Assembly: GCA_963995525.1 (NCBI GenBank)
Contig: OZ023206.1
Coordinates: forward strand, 47,269,052-47,333,051
Length of the DNA: 64,000 bases
Origin: Escarpia spicata
Lineage: Eukaryota > Annelida > Polychaeta > Sabellida > Siboglinidae
Reading direction: 5' to 3'
The notes under the pieces are model-generated. The model was not told the origin of the DNA, made no database searches, and saw only the letters and a list, made by a program, of their open reading frames with translations. Positions within the stretch are counted from its first letter, which is position 1. Every line of letters starts with the position of its first letter. Shown in pieces: positions 32,957 through 46,379 of this stretch. Both the position numbers and the translations under genes were made by a program.

Positions 32957-33140
32957 AGTGCATTCCAGATAATTCGAACTCACATAAGTGAATTTTTGCT
33001 AAGTTAAGTCAATCTTTTCCTCGGTCCAGGGCAAAGGTCCCAATAAGGGGACCTTCTGATAACTTTCTAGTTATCAGAAATTCCACTTATTAGTATTTTC
33101 ATGGGTCCCTGGAAGTTCGACCTTATCCAGAGTGCACTAT
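32957..33140. mobile_element. Short pogo/Tigger-like MITE
   Basis: Imperfect terminal inverted repeats: left CAGTGCATTCCAGATAATTCGAACT region, right the complement of AGTGCACTCTGGATAAGGTC followed by GAACTTCC. TA is present at both outer edges, as expected for TA target sites. The right half also occurs at 35,685-35,735 because the tandem duplication boundary falls inside it. Confidence 0.6.
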
Positions 33141-35239
33141 ATATGTTCCTTTATTCTTGCTCTAATAATTAATGTTGTCTATTTTTATACATATAGGCCA
33201 TTCTCGTGAAAAGTGTACAGTAACACGTCAAAAATAAATGTTTAATTTGTTTTTAGCGAATACTATTATTATCAAATATGCTATTCACATAAAGCAGCAC
33301 AATTTGATCTGATCTTTTATTATATTATTTTTAATATATTCATCGATAAAAACTTATGCATATTAGAGTGCAGATCTGCTGGTGTTCAAAATTCGTGTAT
33401 CGCAAAATTCCTTGAAAACATGGTATTGTGTATTTTTAACAAACCTAACACGTTTACGTTGAATGATGACATGCCAACCAAGTTTACTAACAATCGTAGC
33501 TGTATCATTAAAAACAATATGTGAACGTACGAATCTCACACTTTTATGCTTCGGTTCAAATAAGTGGGGAAACAGGGATTTTTTTTTAAACGGCTGATTG
33601 GAATTTGGAAAAGCAAGACCTGTAGACACACATACCGAAATCCCATATTGAGGCAAAACAATTACATCCACGACCAGGTTAATCCTCCTGTTATGGTTGC
33701 ATATACTAATGATATTTTAGTGTGCATTTTCATTCACTGTATGTCAAATACCGGACAATGCAGTTTTACTAACTAGAAAGGCGAGATCCTAGTCTCAGCA
33801 GCAGCTGACACGGTTTGCAGCCGCTTATTTACAATGCAATTGCTTGAAACAATTTACATCGGAATCTGACATGTTGGCTGTGTGTGTGACGTCAACGGTC
33901 TACGCGTTGTTCATGCGCGGACATGAATATTCATTATTCTCGGGCGGCAGAATTAATCATCCACGTGGCAACAAGCTCAAAATGATTCACGTAAACACAA
34001 TTGTGTATCGGCTTTTTGCGCAGATAACGCCCAAATTATGCATAAACAAGCAATACATAAGTAGCAGAGAAAGTACTTATGGGAACTGAATACGTTTTGA
34101 TACGGTACACCTCGAATATATATATATATATAAATATATAATATTATAAATGTGTACAACATTATATAGACAACATGTTATACCGTATTCAAAATGATTA
34201 ATATTAATAACAGTAACACATTAAAAATAATTAAAATAATATAATTTACTTGCGAATTAACTTACATTACTGTCACATTTTGTTGTAGAAGTATCCATTC
34301 TGCAGAACTACCCTAGGGCTAGGGACTAGATTGGATAACATTGAAAGTTATGCAACTTCGATTCCGTCCGTTTACTATTGATGACCCTGTGCACACATAT
34401 GCATGTAAGTAAGTAAGTAAGTAAGTAAGTAAATTTAATGTAGTGGAAATAGTGTACTGTAGACCAGACCATACGTTCACGTTCACTGTTATCAATGTCA
34501 AATTTATAACTACAATTTCCGTTTTTTTGTTCTTTTTAAAACTTAGATTCTAAAGTTTATATAAGTGTGTGAGCGCTTTAATGATATTTAGATATCTAAC
34601 AATAGAGAAATATTTTGCAATTTGATTTTTTTCTCGAAAATGTTCTCGTGTCATTCAATATTAACTATTCAGATCCTTAAAACATAACGGCTACAACGGT
34701 TCGCTCCCTTGGTTATTAATACGTGAATACGTCTCCAGGTATCAGAAAACGATATAAATATATAACACGCAGTAATTGAAAAAGAGCCACACAAATCTAT
34801 CGAGTGAGCGGAGCTGAACTTATCAACATTTAGTGCGCATGACCAGAGTCTGGCTACTTCTGTAGCGAAAAATCCTGCCGCTAAAAGTACTGCCGCACCG
34901 ACTATTAATACGCTTCTCCGGAAGTACAGTTTTTCGCGAGGAGACGACTGGGCTTATTATATGTTAGCAAGGGGCGAAAAATCCTGCCTCTGTAAAATAC
35001 TGCCGCAAGACCTTAGATTTTGGCTTGCACATGGTTGGGTCCTGTTGATTTGTTTGTTTTTAATTAATGAAATAACTTGGCGACTCATTTTTTTTGATGG
35101 TGATGTGTTTTACACTAGTAGTCTAATGATATGTCTGTGTATACATTGATGAATGTTGCATGAGCATTGTGCACCACAAAATGTTGTATGTATATGTGTA
35201 TAATGTATGTATGTATATACATGTAATATATACTGTATG

Positions 35240-35291
<52 letters not shown>

Positions 35292-35684
35292 TAAGTGTAG
35301 ATGCTGCCTAGGGAGACCAGTGCATACAGGCGGGCGATCGGGAGACCAGGCTTATATTTTTATTTAACTGATTTTCTAACTATATCAAATCGGAACATTG
35401 TTTGTGAAACTAATTTATATCACATACTAAAAGTTTGTTGTCATATTTTAATGAATAACATATATACAAAAGTTGCGGTCTCCTTAAAAACTTTATGCTT
35501 AGATGCTGCTACGGGAGACCGGTGTGTAACCGGAAGTTACATATATTTAAGTATAACTGTTTGCACCAGTATGGCGCCGATGTGGGATATCCCAATAGAG
35601 TACTGAGTAAGACATGTTGTTGTTGTCTATGGAAGTTCCCATAGAAACCAAGAGTATACACCTCAACAATAAAAATATTGAATG
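33092..35684 (+). repeat. Tandem duplication unit 1 (2,593 bp)
   Basis: It starts at AGTATTTTCATGGGTCCCTGG and is followed immediately by a near-identical second unit. Differences are few: single bases, length of a TAAG run (34,405-34,433) and of a TA run (35,238-35,293). It includes ATCCTGCC...ACTGCCGCA blocks and a segment with GGGAGACCAG that is repeated a third time at 45,120-45,471. No gene recognised. Confidence 0.92.
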
Positions 35685-36996
35685 AGTATTTTCATGGGTC
35701 CCTGGAAGTTCGAGCTTATCCAGAGTGCACTATATATGTTCCTTTATTCTTGCTCTAATAATTAATGTTGTCTATTGTTATACATATAGGCCATTCTCGT
35801 GAAAAGTGTACAGTAACACGTTAAAAATAAATGTTTAATTTGTTTTTAGCGAATACTATTATTATCAAATATGCTATTCACATGAAGCAGCACTATTTGA
35901 TCTGATCTTTTATTATATTATTTTTAATATATTCATTGATAAAAACTTATGTATATTAGAGTGCAGATCTGATGGTGTTCAAAATTCGTGTATCGCAAAA
36001 TTCCGTGAAAACATGGTATTGTGTATTTTAACAAACCTAACACGTTTACGTTGAATGATGACATGCCAACCAAGTTTACTAACAATCGTAGCTGTATCAT
36101 TAAAAACAGTCTGTAAACGTACGAATCTCACACTTTTATGCTTCGGTTCAAATAAGTGGGGAAACAGGGATTTTTAAAAAAAACGGCTGATTGGAATTTG
36201 GAAAAGCAAGACCTGTAGACACACATACCCAAATCCCATATTGAGGCAAAACAATTACATCCACGACCAGGTTAATCCTCCTGTTATGGTTGCATATACT
36301 AATAATATTTTAGTGTGCATTTTCATTCACTGTATGTCAAATACCGGACAATGCAGTTTTAATAACTAGAAAGGCGAGATCCTAGTCTCAGCAGCAGCTG
36401 ACACGGTTTGCAGCCGCTTATTTACAATGCAATTGCTTGAAACAATTTACATCGGAATCTGACATGTTGGCTGTGTGTGTGACGTCAACGGTCTACGCGT
36501 TGTTCATGCGCGGACATGAATATTCATTATTCTCGGGCGGCAGAATTAATCATCCACGTGGCAACAAGCTCAAAATGATTCACGTAAACACAATTGTGTA
36601 TCGGCTTTTTGCGCAGATAACGCCCAAATTATGCATAAACAAGCAATACATAAGTAGCAGAGAAAGTACTTACGGGAACTGAATACGTTTTGATACGGTA
36701 CACCTCGAATATATATATATATATAAATATATAATATTATAAATGTGTACAACATTATATAGACAACATGTTATACCGTATTCAAAATGATTAATATTAA
36801 TAACAGTAACACATTAAAAATAATTAAAATAATATAATTTACTTGCGAATTAACTTACATTACTGTCACATTTTGTTGTAGAAGTATCCATTCTGCGGAA
36901 CTACCCTAGGGCTAGGGACTAGATTGGATAACATTGAAAGTTATGCAACTTCGATTCCGTCCGTTTACTATTTATGACCCTTTGCACACATATGCA

Positions 36997-37034
<38 letters not shown>

Positions 37035-37844
37035 TTTAATGTAGTGGAAATAGTGTACTGTAGACCAGACCATACGTTCACGTTCACTGATATCAATGTC
37101 AAATTTATAACTACAACTTCCGTTTTTTGGTCTTTTTAAAACTTATATTCTAAAGTTTATATAAAATGTGTGAGCGCTTTAATGATATTTAGATATCTAA
37201 CAATAGAGAAATATTTTGCAATTTGATTTTTTTCTCGAAAATGTTCTCGTGTCATTCAATATTAACTACTCAGATCCTTAAAACATAACGGCTACAACGG
37301 TTCGCTCCCTTGGTTATGAATACGTGAATACGTCTCCAGGTATCAGAAAACGATATAAATATATATCACGCAGTAATTGAAAAAGAGCCACACAAATCTA
37401 TCGAGTGAGCGGAGCTGAACTTATCAACATTTAGTGCGCATGACCAGAGTCTGGCTACTTCTGTAGCGAAAAATCCTGCCGCTAAAAGTACTGCCGCACC
37501 GACTATTAATACACTTCTCCGGAAGTACAGTTTTTCGCGAGGAGACGACTGGGCTTATTATATGTTAGCAAGGGGCGAAAAATCCTGCCTCTGTAAAATA
37601 CTGCCGCAAGACCTTAGATTTTGGCTTGCACATGGTTGGGTCCTGTTGATTTGTTTGTTTTTAATTAATGAAATAACTTGGCGACTCATTTTTTTTGATG
37701 GTGATGTGTTTTACACTAGTAGTCTAATGATATGTCTGTGTATACATTGATGAATGTTGCATGAGCATTGTGCACCACAAAATGTTGTATGTATATGTGT
37801 ATAATGTATGTATGTATATACATGTAATATATACTGTATGTATG

Positions 37845-37882
<38 letters not shown>

Positions 37883-38273
37883 AGTGTAGATGCTGCCTAG
37901 GGAGACCAGTGCATACAGGCGGGCGATCGGGAGACCAGGCTTATATTTTTATTTAACTGATTTTCCAACTATATCAAATCGGAACATTGTTTGTAAAACT
38001 AATTTATATCACATACTAAAAGTTTGTTGTCATATTTTAATGAATAACATATATACAAAAGTTGCGGTCTCCTTAAAAACGTTATGCTTAGATGCTGCTA
38101 CGGGAGACCGGTGTGTAACCGGAAGTTACATATATTTAAGTATAACTGTTTACATCAGTATGGCGCCGATGTGGGATATCCCAATAGAGTACTGATTAAG
38201 ACATGTTGTTGTTGTCTATGGAAGTTCCCATAGAAACCAAGAGTATACACCTCAACAATAAAAATATTGAATG
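35685..38273 (+). repeat. Tandem duplication unit 2 (2,589 bp)
   Basis: Second copy of the unit, head to tail with unit 1, ending at AATATTGAATGAGTATT. The TAAG run is longer here (36,998-37,033) and the TA run shorter. The short AGTATT at each boundary suggests microhomology at the duplication joint. Confidence 0.92.
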
Positions 38274-39518
38274 AGTATTTTTTTTTCAATGTTTATTCGC
38301 ATATAGTACATATAATATTTACAAATAAAGGTTGTACATATAATACGGATAAAACATTATCAAACTCATATCAAAAGCTTGTGTATACATTTTCATTGTA
38401 TAAGAATATTTAACCAGTATTAATGAGATATGTTTTTCAAACACTGAAGCATAAGATATCTGCATTCGCCTGCTCTAACCGTTTGAGTTTAAACGAAAGC
38501 TATAAATTGTTAGGAAAGGGTAATTACTTTTGTTGAGAAATGACGCGATATATATTTATCCTTTCCCGTAATGATTTTGGACGTACGGGATATTATCTCC
38601 CGCCAGTGGTCCCCAACAATGACAATAAGGGATGAATCATAGTATATAACGTGATGATGCCTATTACGACCGCGCCAGTGGCCAAGAAGAAATTGTGGTG
38701 GTAGACCCTTCTCCAAGGTTCCACTCCACAAGTTCCAATAGAAGTTTGTGGTACACGGACTGTAGGTGGTGACTCCCACTCTATTGGTCCTGGATGATGT
38801 TATGACATTATGTTGTACAGGAATATCGGATGTATCCTACCGCGTCAAACTCAAAGCCCATATAATATGGATACCAAACCACCATGTTCGAGTATTGAAA
38901 ATGACCAAACGGATAGAGCTGGAGATATGTAACTTTTTGTATAACAAACAAACATTAGTGTTCACTGTTTAAGGTAGAACGGCTCAGCTGGCAGGCATTT
39001 TAAATAAATGTTTGTTTGTTTCTAGTTCCTGCAATTCCAGAAGACTTGAAAAGCGCTGTGTAGTTAAGACAGTCTTTGTGTATAACGTGCTTGGGTGTTA
39101 CTGTGCGTCGTGCTGCACGTTCCGTACGGACAACTCTATGTTCAGTGTTACGTAACGAGCGATCTGGTGCGTGACACGTTCTATTATTGTTCACTGTATT
39201 GTCGTTCCGCTGTTGCGCCACATCAATCTGATATGTCCACGATGTCGGTTATTCTCCAGTTGGGGTAGTTTCTCTGGGCGTCCCACTGGTTTTTCGTTTT
39301 ACTGAAACACTTTGTTAAGACTGGTATGAAAATTATTATGCATTTTTTTCCAATATCATATGAACTAAAAAGTGTCGAAAGTCATCTTTGCATAATGTAT
39401 TTACGGTGGATGTAGCCGCAACAAAATTTTAATGTTATCGTTATCCATGTAAGCTACGTTACTGTTTCTACACTAGTATTTTTCTAAATGTTCTCTGTTG
39501 AATCTGAGGCAATCTGTT
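38274..39518. other. Unassigned sequence beside the L1-like LINE, with poly(T) start
   Basis: It begins with a T run (38,278-38,286) preceded on the - strand by AATAAA (complement of TTTATT at 38,291-38,296). That would suit the poly(A) end of a leftward retroelement such as the LINE at 39,519-44,351. A + strand stretch near 38,830-38,930 (SDVSYRVKLKAH) vaguely resembles the end of a Gypsy-type integrase but is too short to call. Confidence 0.4.
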
Positions 39519-42500
39519 TTAATTCGCGATTCTAAACATATAATATATAATAAAGATACGTCTTATACACAAGGTTGTCACCTTCTTTTTGTCATACTTT
39601 ACTTCATTCCTCTTTGTCCATATGCAATACTTATGTAAGTTCACCAAGAACAGCAACATTTCGTTAAATTGTGGGACATTCATTTGTTTGAAAAGATTGA
39701 ATACTACAAGGTTTTCGTCTATGTGAAAAGTAATACCTGTCAAACTTTCAAAAACAGTTTCGACGAAAGTCCAATTTTCTTGCACTAAGGTACATCTAAA
39801 AAATAGATGAGTGAATGACTCCTCTCTTCGCATACATATATTACACTTGGGTGTTTTACTAAGTTTGAAGGTGTGCAATTTTATTTGCGTCATCAATGCT
39901 TGGTGTGCAATTCTCCATGCTATATCTCTATATTTAGAATTTACGAATTGACAGTGGACATTCTTCCAGACCAGTTCAAATTCAATTGACGGGAAAATTA
40001 ATCCGACATATAGTGGGTGCACTTTCATTAATTTATTATATATAATCTTTGTAGTTACTATTTCCGTTCCACTGTAATTGGGAAAAATTTCAAAGAACCT
40101 AAGGAAACACTTTAAGGCATCTCTGTAGAACGCGGGAGCTGACTCTGAATGTGGTTTAGTCATATCTGCTAGAGAGGAATTATATTTTCGAAGTTGTAGC
40201 CCTATCCAATACCGTGCAAAAAAAATCCACTTTGCCTAACTTCCTTTTATTAATGTCAGCACGTGTTTAATTAATAATGCATTCAATTTAATACGTATGT
40301 TAACTACATTCATCCCTCCTTCAAAAAAAATGTTGTGCATTGTCTTTCTTTTAACCATTTCTACTTTGTTTTTCCATATGAATGAAAACAATAGTTTGTT
40401 TAACCGAGTTTCCACGTATGCAGCCATAAATAATACACTTTCTGTATACCAAATGGAATTACAGATAACCGTATGTAAGATAAGGCTTCTACCTTTAAAT
40501 GTGAAGTCTCTGTTACTAAATAAATTTACAGTTTTTTCAATTTTCGAAGCCATTTCTCCCCAGTTGTTACTTTCAGCGTGGTCTGACCCTAAATAAATCC
40601 CATATAACTTCTTAAGTTCGCTCGACCATTTTAAACCAAAAGGCTGGTCTTTCCTATCTCTCCATTTACCCAACCATGTTCCAAATGTTTTTGTTTGTTT
40701 AATTTCGCTGCTGAAACCAACTCATATAATTCTATTAGCATTAGTATTTTCCTGATAGAACTGTCGTTCGTTACAAATAAAGTTGTATCATCGGCATACA
40801 GTGATATTTTTGCCTGCTCGTGGGTCCCAGGAAGTGGGAAACCTTTGATCATGGGATCATTACGTATGCGATTTGCAAAGGGTTCTATACATAGCACATA
40901 CAACAAAGGTGACATGCTGCATCCCTGTTGGACACTACACTGAACTGGTAACGACTCTGTAATGAATCCGTTGACTAATATTTGACTTGACACATCTGCA
41001 GTAGTTTAACCAAAGAAATAAATTGAGGTCCAAAACAAAAGTACAGTAAATAAATATGTATGCGATACTCTATCAAACGCTTTAGATTGATCTAATGATA
41101 TAATGGCACTTGCCATATTTGTCCCTTTGTTATATTCTATAAGATTTCGAATCAGATGTATGTTATCTTAGATGGTACGCCCTGGAATTGAACACGTTTG
41201 TTCTGGATGCACTATTTCATCCACTACTGTCTTTATTCGTGCAATAAGAGCTTTGGACACAATTGTATAATCGCAATTTAATAAGGAAATCGGACGCCAA
41301 TTTGTCAAAAGTTCTGCGTTTTTTGTTTTTTTTGTCTTTACATATTAATGTTATTATACACTGTCTTTGGGAGGGTGGAAGTTTCCCCTCTAGCCAACAA
41401 CGATTTATCAGATTTACAAACGATTTACCAATGTAAGGAAAGGCGAAAGTATAAAATTCTTTCGGTAATCCATCCGGTTCGGGGGATTTATTATTCTCCA
41501 TTAGTTTTACAGCTTTCTTACATTCTTCCAACGTAATTTGTCCTTCACAGTTTGTGAACTCTCTTCACTCAGTTTTGGAACGTCTTTAAGAAAATAGTCA
41601 TTTAGAGAAGCGTCAGTATATTTTCGGCTGTACAGTTTTCCATAATACTGTCTACATTCTTCTTTTATTTCATTATTTGTAGTAAGTATTTCTCCTTTAT
41701 CATTTTTTAAGACTTTAATATATTTGTTTGTGGCCGCCTTTTTCTCTTTGCATAAGAAGAAGCGTGTAGGTATTTCGTCATTTTCTAAGTATTTGACTTT
41801 GGATCTTATTTTTGAACCTTCAAACAAAGTATTTTTAATGGAATCTACTAAGTTTTGTGCTTCTTTAATTTGGTTTTGTAAATCTTGTGATATTTCGTGT
41901 TTATTTCCGAGTCGGCTTAGTCTTTTTAATTTCAGTTTTGCTTCTTGTAATTCAGAGTGCTTAACTCGTGATAAGCGGATAGAGTGGGACATTATTAACC
42001 GCCGGAATTGTATTTTGCATTCTTCCCACCACTTACTATTTTGTTCAGTACTTGATTCTAAAGTTCCCCATAAATATTGGAAATCAGTTTGGAAGTATGG
42101 ATCTTCTAAAACTTTTGTATTGCATTTCCAATACCCTGGACCAGTGTAAATTATCACCCAATTGAAAATATAATGACACCATCTTGTGATCAGAAATATT
42201 ATTGCCTAATGAGTCATGTTGTACTAAAATTATTCCTTTGAAAAGTGTGTCTGATACATAGAATCGGTCTAATCTGCATTGTATTGAGTTAGCGTTTTCC
42301 CAGGTATATTCCTTTCTATGAGGGTACAATTTTCTAAAGGCATCTTGTAATTTGTATTTATTACAAATAGGTAACAACACATTACGACCCCGAGCTCCGT
42401 TCATGTCGTTCCCTCCACGTTTGTCCAAATTAAGATCAATCACACAGTTAAAATCTCCTCCTAATATTATGGGAAATTTCGCATCTAAATACTGTTTAAA

Positions 42501-44351
42501 ACAAGTAAAAAATTCTTTACGTTTGACTATATTTGTTGGAGCGTAAATATTTATCAATTGTACGGTTTGGTCGTTAATTGTTACCAGCAAACATAAAATT
42601 CGTCCTTCTGTGTCTCTTTCAATTGATTTAATTTCGAATTTTAAACGCGTTCTGAACCAAATAGCTAACCCTTTTGAATTTGATGTTCCAAATGACCAGT
42701 ATATCTTCCCTCCCCATTGTCGTTCCCAATTTTTACCAAATAAGTTATTACAACAATGGGTTTCTTGTAATAAACAAATGTCGACTTTGTTAGTCTTTAA
42801 ATAATGAATAATGTTTTCTCTCTTCCGAAAATCCTCTGCAATTTAGGGACGAAATACGTATTTGGTTATTCATTAAGGGTATTTCCTTGTTAAATTCCTC
42901 TCATTATACTGCACTTTTTTCTTGCACGAAGCACGTGGCTCAGAGTCAGATCCGTCTGTCTCCGAGCTCACTTCTTCCTCCACTATAACGAGCCTCCCCA
43001 AAGGAGGGGGTGCCGCAGACAACGGAGTAATGACACTTCTCTCATCTACTCTCTTTCGTTTTCGTCTCACTTCAACCCAATTTTGCTCCTCCCCCTCAGC
43101 CTGCACATTTCCCGTGTCACTGTCCGAAAACATGTCTTCCGACTCGGGACTCGAAGGACTCCCCATCGTGACATCATCTCCCTTATCCGACTTTAGGACC
43201 GCGTCTACGTCTGGCGCTACTTCACTGGCTATCGCATTCTTTTGTGTTTCGTCTATTTCCAGTGCAACGTTATGCAACTCAAAGTCGGCAACGTCGTCAA
43301 CATCTGTTGTCACCGAAACACTTCCCTCGTCAGCTGTCACTGCTGCTTCTATCTCTCCTATCTCTACATTCACCGTCTCTCGTTCATCTTTCTCAGTCAC
43401 GGTATTCTCCCCCTCCACCACTGCTTTCTGTGACTCCTCTACAGCTTCTTCCTCTACCACCGCCACTACAACCTCCTCTGTCCCCTCTACCACTCCATTC
43501 TCTGTCACATCTACATTTCTATTGTCAGTCTCCTCCACGACTGTCACTGCTGCCCCCTTTTCCACTCTTTCCTCCTGTACCTCGTCATATGATTCTTCCA
43601 TGCATTTCCCCGTCACCGGTACACTGTCCTCTCATAGCTGACTAGCCACTCCCGCATACGTACCTGCGGTGGCGGTGGAACAGTCCTCGGTAGAATGGCC
43701 ATACTTCTTTTGATGTCTGCAGTATGGGGTGAGACAGTCTCGTCTGAAATGCCATTCATGTCTGCACTTCAAGCACAGGGGCATTCGCCCTGTCGTTGTT
43801 ATCAACATCTCATGTTTATCTGTGTTATGGGGATTGATAACTACCATTATATGTGGGAGATCATGTTTATCGCCTGTCATAACAACAGTCCTGACTCCAG
43901 TGGCTACACCCTCGAATCCCTTAGACACTGACGTTTCGTAACAGATTGACTGTACTTTGCCATGTGAGCTCAAGTACGAAGCAATTACTTTGTTTGGCAC
44001 ATATGGCGATACCCAATGTACCCTCACCGTAAACTGGTTTGTATCGGCTGACTTGACCCGGAAAGGGAGATTACCTTTAACTCTAACTTTTCCTTTCAGG
44101 AGTAGAAGGTCTTTACTTTTGAACTACTTTAACACCAGGAACCACTCAATGTTCTTTGCCAATGGTCCAAAGGAAAGCACGTGTTCACTTACCTTCCCTA
44201 TGACTTCTTGAAGTCCTAGAAGAAAATCTTCTCTGTAGTCCGGTCTTCCGTCATACGGCCCAGTTAGGATCAGAGAACACTTCTGTACTTGCTGCCAGTC
44301 ATCTCCCAACTTGATGGTAGTCCCCGGAGGCATTTCTTGCAACAGTATCAT
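39519..44351 (-). mobile_element. L1/Tx1-like LINE retrotransposon, inactivated
   Basis: Read on the - strand. ORF1 (44,351 to 42,873) keeps one frame with an RRM-like region, a CCHC-rich segment (CLKCRHEWHFRRDC, CRHQKKYGHSTEDC) and a long acidic tail, but has in-frame stops TAG at 44,124 and TGA at 43,632. ORF2 begins with an endonuclease: LNCRGF near 42,830, YAPT near 42,540, GGDFNCV near 42,450, RLDRFYVS near 42,260, SDHKMV near 42,190. The reverse transcriptase has NKSPEPDGLPKEFY near 41,490, QQGCSMSPLLYVLCIEPFA near 40,910 and SLYADDTTLF near 40,800. The C terminus has CNICMRREESFTHLFFRC near 39,840, a zf-RVT type knuckle. ORF2 is broken into at least six pieces. The CCHC ORF1 and YADDTTLF type fit the Tx1 branch of L1 (inference). 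Confidence 0.87.
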
Positions 44352-44899
44352 AATCGTCGTAAAAATATACTATACTCCTTGGTGATCACGGTTTCTCCTG
44401 TGCCAGGTAAGTTATTACTTAGTTGACTCATGCTTATGCTTGTTCAGAAACAATTGTGTCGACTAGTCACTTCAAAGACACAATTAACCACAGGCGCAAC
44501 TACGACCAGACGATGTAAATAAGTAGCATCATTATAGTCTACTGCTGCAATTTTGGGAGGTGGTGCTGTTCTAATTATAGCTCCTGACCCAGGGATTATC
44601 GTCTCCACAGACGCATCGACTTTGACACATCTTGTAATCCACTTGCCAGACAAGAGATACAATTAACCAAAAGTGCTACTTAACCCCCACTTTAGTGCAT
44701 CGGCACTTCCAGGTGTAAATTACAATTTTGATATACTCGTTTGTGCTGAATCATATAGGAAACGACATTGCTCTCTAGTCTAAAAAAATCAGTTGTGTTA
44801 CAGCCGTGTAGCATAGCTGTTAAGGTGTATCAGAATGGGACGAGGAAAGGCGAATGTGTTTTTGGAGGACAATCTTTCAGATGGGATCACCTTGATGAT

Positions 44900-44988
44900 A
44901 TGTCGCAAGACATGTTGTTGTTGTCTTTAGAAGTTCCCATAGAAACCAAAAGTATACACCTCAACAATAAAAATATTGAATGAGTATT
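44900..44988 (+). repeat. Third copy of the duplication-unit tail
   Basis: GACATGTTGTTGTTGTCT through CAACAATAAAAATATTGAAT and GAGTATT match the last 80 bases of both tandem units (35,608-35,690 and 38,197-38,279), but the preceding sequence differs. Confidence 0.8.
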
Positions 44989-45119
44989 GGTTTACATGAT
45001 TTATTCATTGTAATTACGGAGAAATTACATTATCACATTAGTATGTACGGTATCAGCGGTATGCATGGTCATGGTAATTAGCATCACACGTTTTGCTTTC
45101 GTAACATCACACGTCAGTT

Positions 45120-45122
45120 ATA

Positions 45123-45154
<32 letters not shown>

Positions 45155-45471
45155 AGTCTAGATGCTGCCTAGGGAGACCAGTGCATACAGGCGGGCGATC
45201 GGGAGACCAGGCTTATATTTTTATTTAACTGATTTTCCAACTATATCAAATCGGAACATTGTTTGTAAAACTAATTTATATCACATACTAAAAGTTTGTT
45301 GTCATATTTTAATGAATAACATATATACAAAAGTTGCGGTCTCCTTAAAAACTTTATGCTTAGATGCTGCTACGGGAGACCGGTGTGTAACCGGAAGTTA
45401 CATATATTTAAGTATAACTGTTTGCGTCAGTATGGCGCCGATGTGGGATATCCCAATAGAGTACTGATTAT
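45120..45471 (+). repeat. Third, partial copy of the duplication unit
   Basis: About 350 bases matching 35,260-35,610 and 37,850-38,200 (TAGATGCTGCCTAGGGAGAC through GATATCCCAATAGAGTACTG), flanked on the left by a TA run as in the other copies and lacking the tail that follows in them. Confidence 0.88.
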
Positions 45472-46299
45472 GATAACACATATATTGACACACGAGTTAT
45501 ATGTTTGCAAGCTTGTTGGATAATTAACACAAAGTCCTTAAAAAGACTAAACTATAAACAGTGCATGATTTCCGTTGGACTGGAGCTGGGCTGGCGCCCG
45601 CACACGACATGCAAGGCCAAGGCAAGGGTCCAGTCTCCAGACGCCGTGAGGCTTGAGTCTTGACTCTTAGTCTAGATTAGTCTTAGTCTTACAGCGTCAA
45701 TGTCCAGTGGATGTCGATATTGATGTAATTCATATTAATAAACAAACGACGGATCTTTACCTAATATGTGTAATACATATCTACCGTCTCTTATAAATCA
45801 GGTTCAGCTGTATGACCTATACTATGTCTATAGCCATAGGTTAATACTAATGTGCCATTGGTGGGAGCACAAATCGTGCGTCCTAAACGTAGCTAGTGCG
45901 TTATGCCATTTTAACAAAATATTACATATGATATCTATGTGCTCAATCCCTAACACATATTCCGTAAAACCTGTTCAAACAGACCATTAGAATAGTTGTT
46001 TTGAGTGAACTATTTACGAAAACAGACCAGATGAACCCAACTATTGTAAAAGACGCTATGGACAACGTCAAAAACCGTGCGTCCCATTTGCGCTGTGTAA
46101 ATCGCTCTATGCTTAAGTATGGCCAGAACGTGTCAGTTGTATCAGTGCAGAATCAAGCAGTGCATTAAAATAGGCTAAAAGCATCAAGAACGCGAGTATT
46201 TAATTAGACAAATTATCCCGTTTTGAATATATAATATCCACACGCATACGGTGACGATACAGTTTAGACATGAAGATCCATTTTAATTGTGAAGTCGCT

Positions 46300-46375
46300 G
46301 TGGCTCTGTAGCATGGTTGGTAAAGCGTTTGACGTCGAGTGATCAGATTCTTCGATCAAATCCCGTCGGTTTTTT
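46300..46375 (+). other. tRNA-like pseudogene or SINE head
   Basis: An A-box-like TAGCATGGTTGG (46,309-46,320) and a B-box-like GATCAAATCCC (46,354-46,364) are separated by exactly tRNA-like spacing (45 bases start to start), followed by a TTTTTT terminator at 46,370-46,375. The acceptor and T arms do not pair well, so it is a remnant, not a functional tRNA. Confidence 0.4.
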
Positions 46376-46379
46376 AGTG

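Noticed and set aside
38780..39221. Possible Gypsy-type integrase end (SDVSYRVKLKAH) and basic frame at 39,000-39,221
   Set aside because: Too short and without the core motifs; similarity may be chance. Mentioned in the unassigned stretch only.
42922..43645. Ser/Thr-rich plus-strand frames
   Set aside because: Antisense to the acidic tail of LINE ORF1; composition artefact.
44801..44830. A-box-like TAGCATAGCTGTTAAGG
   Set aside because: No B box at tRNA-like distance, so not called as tRNA-derived.
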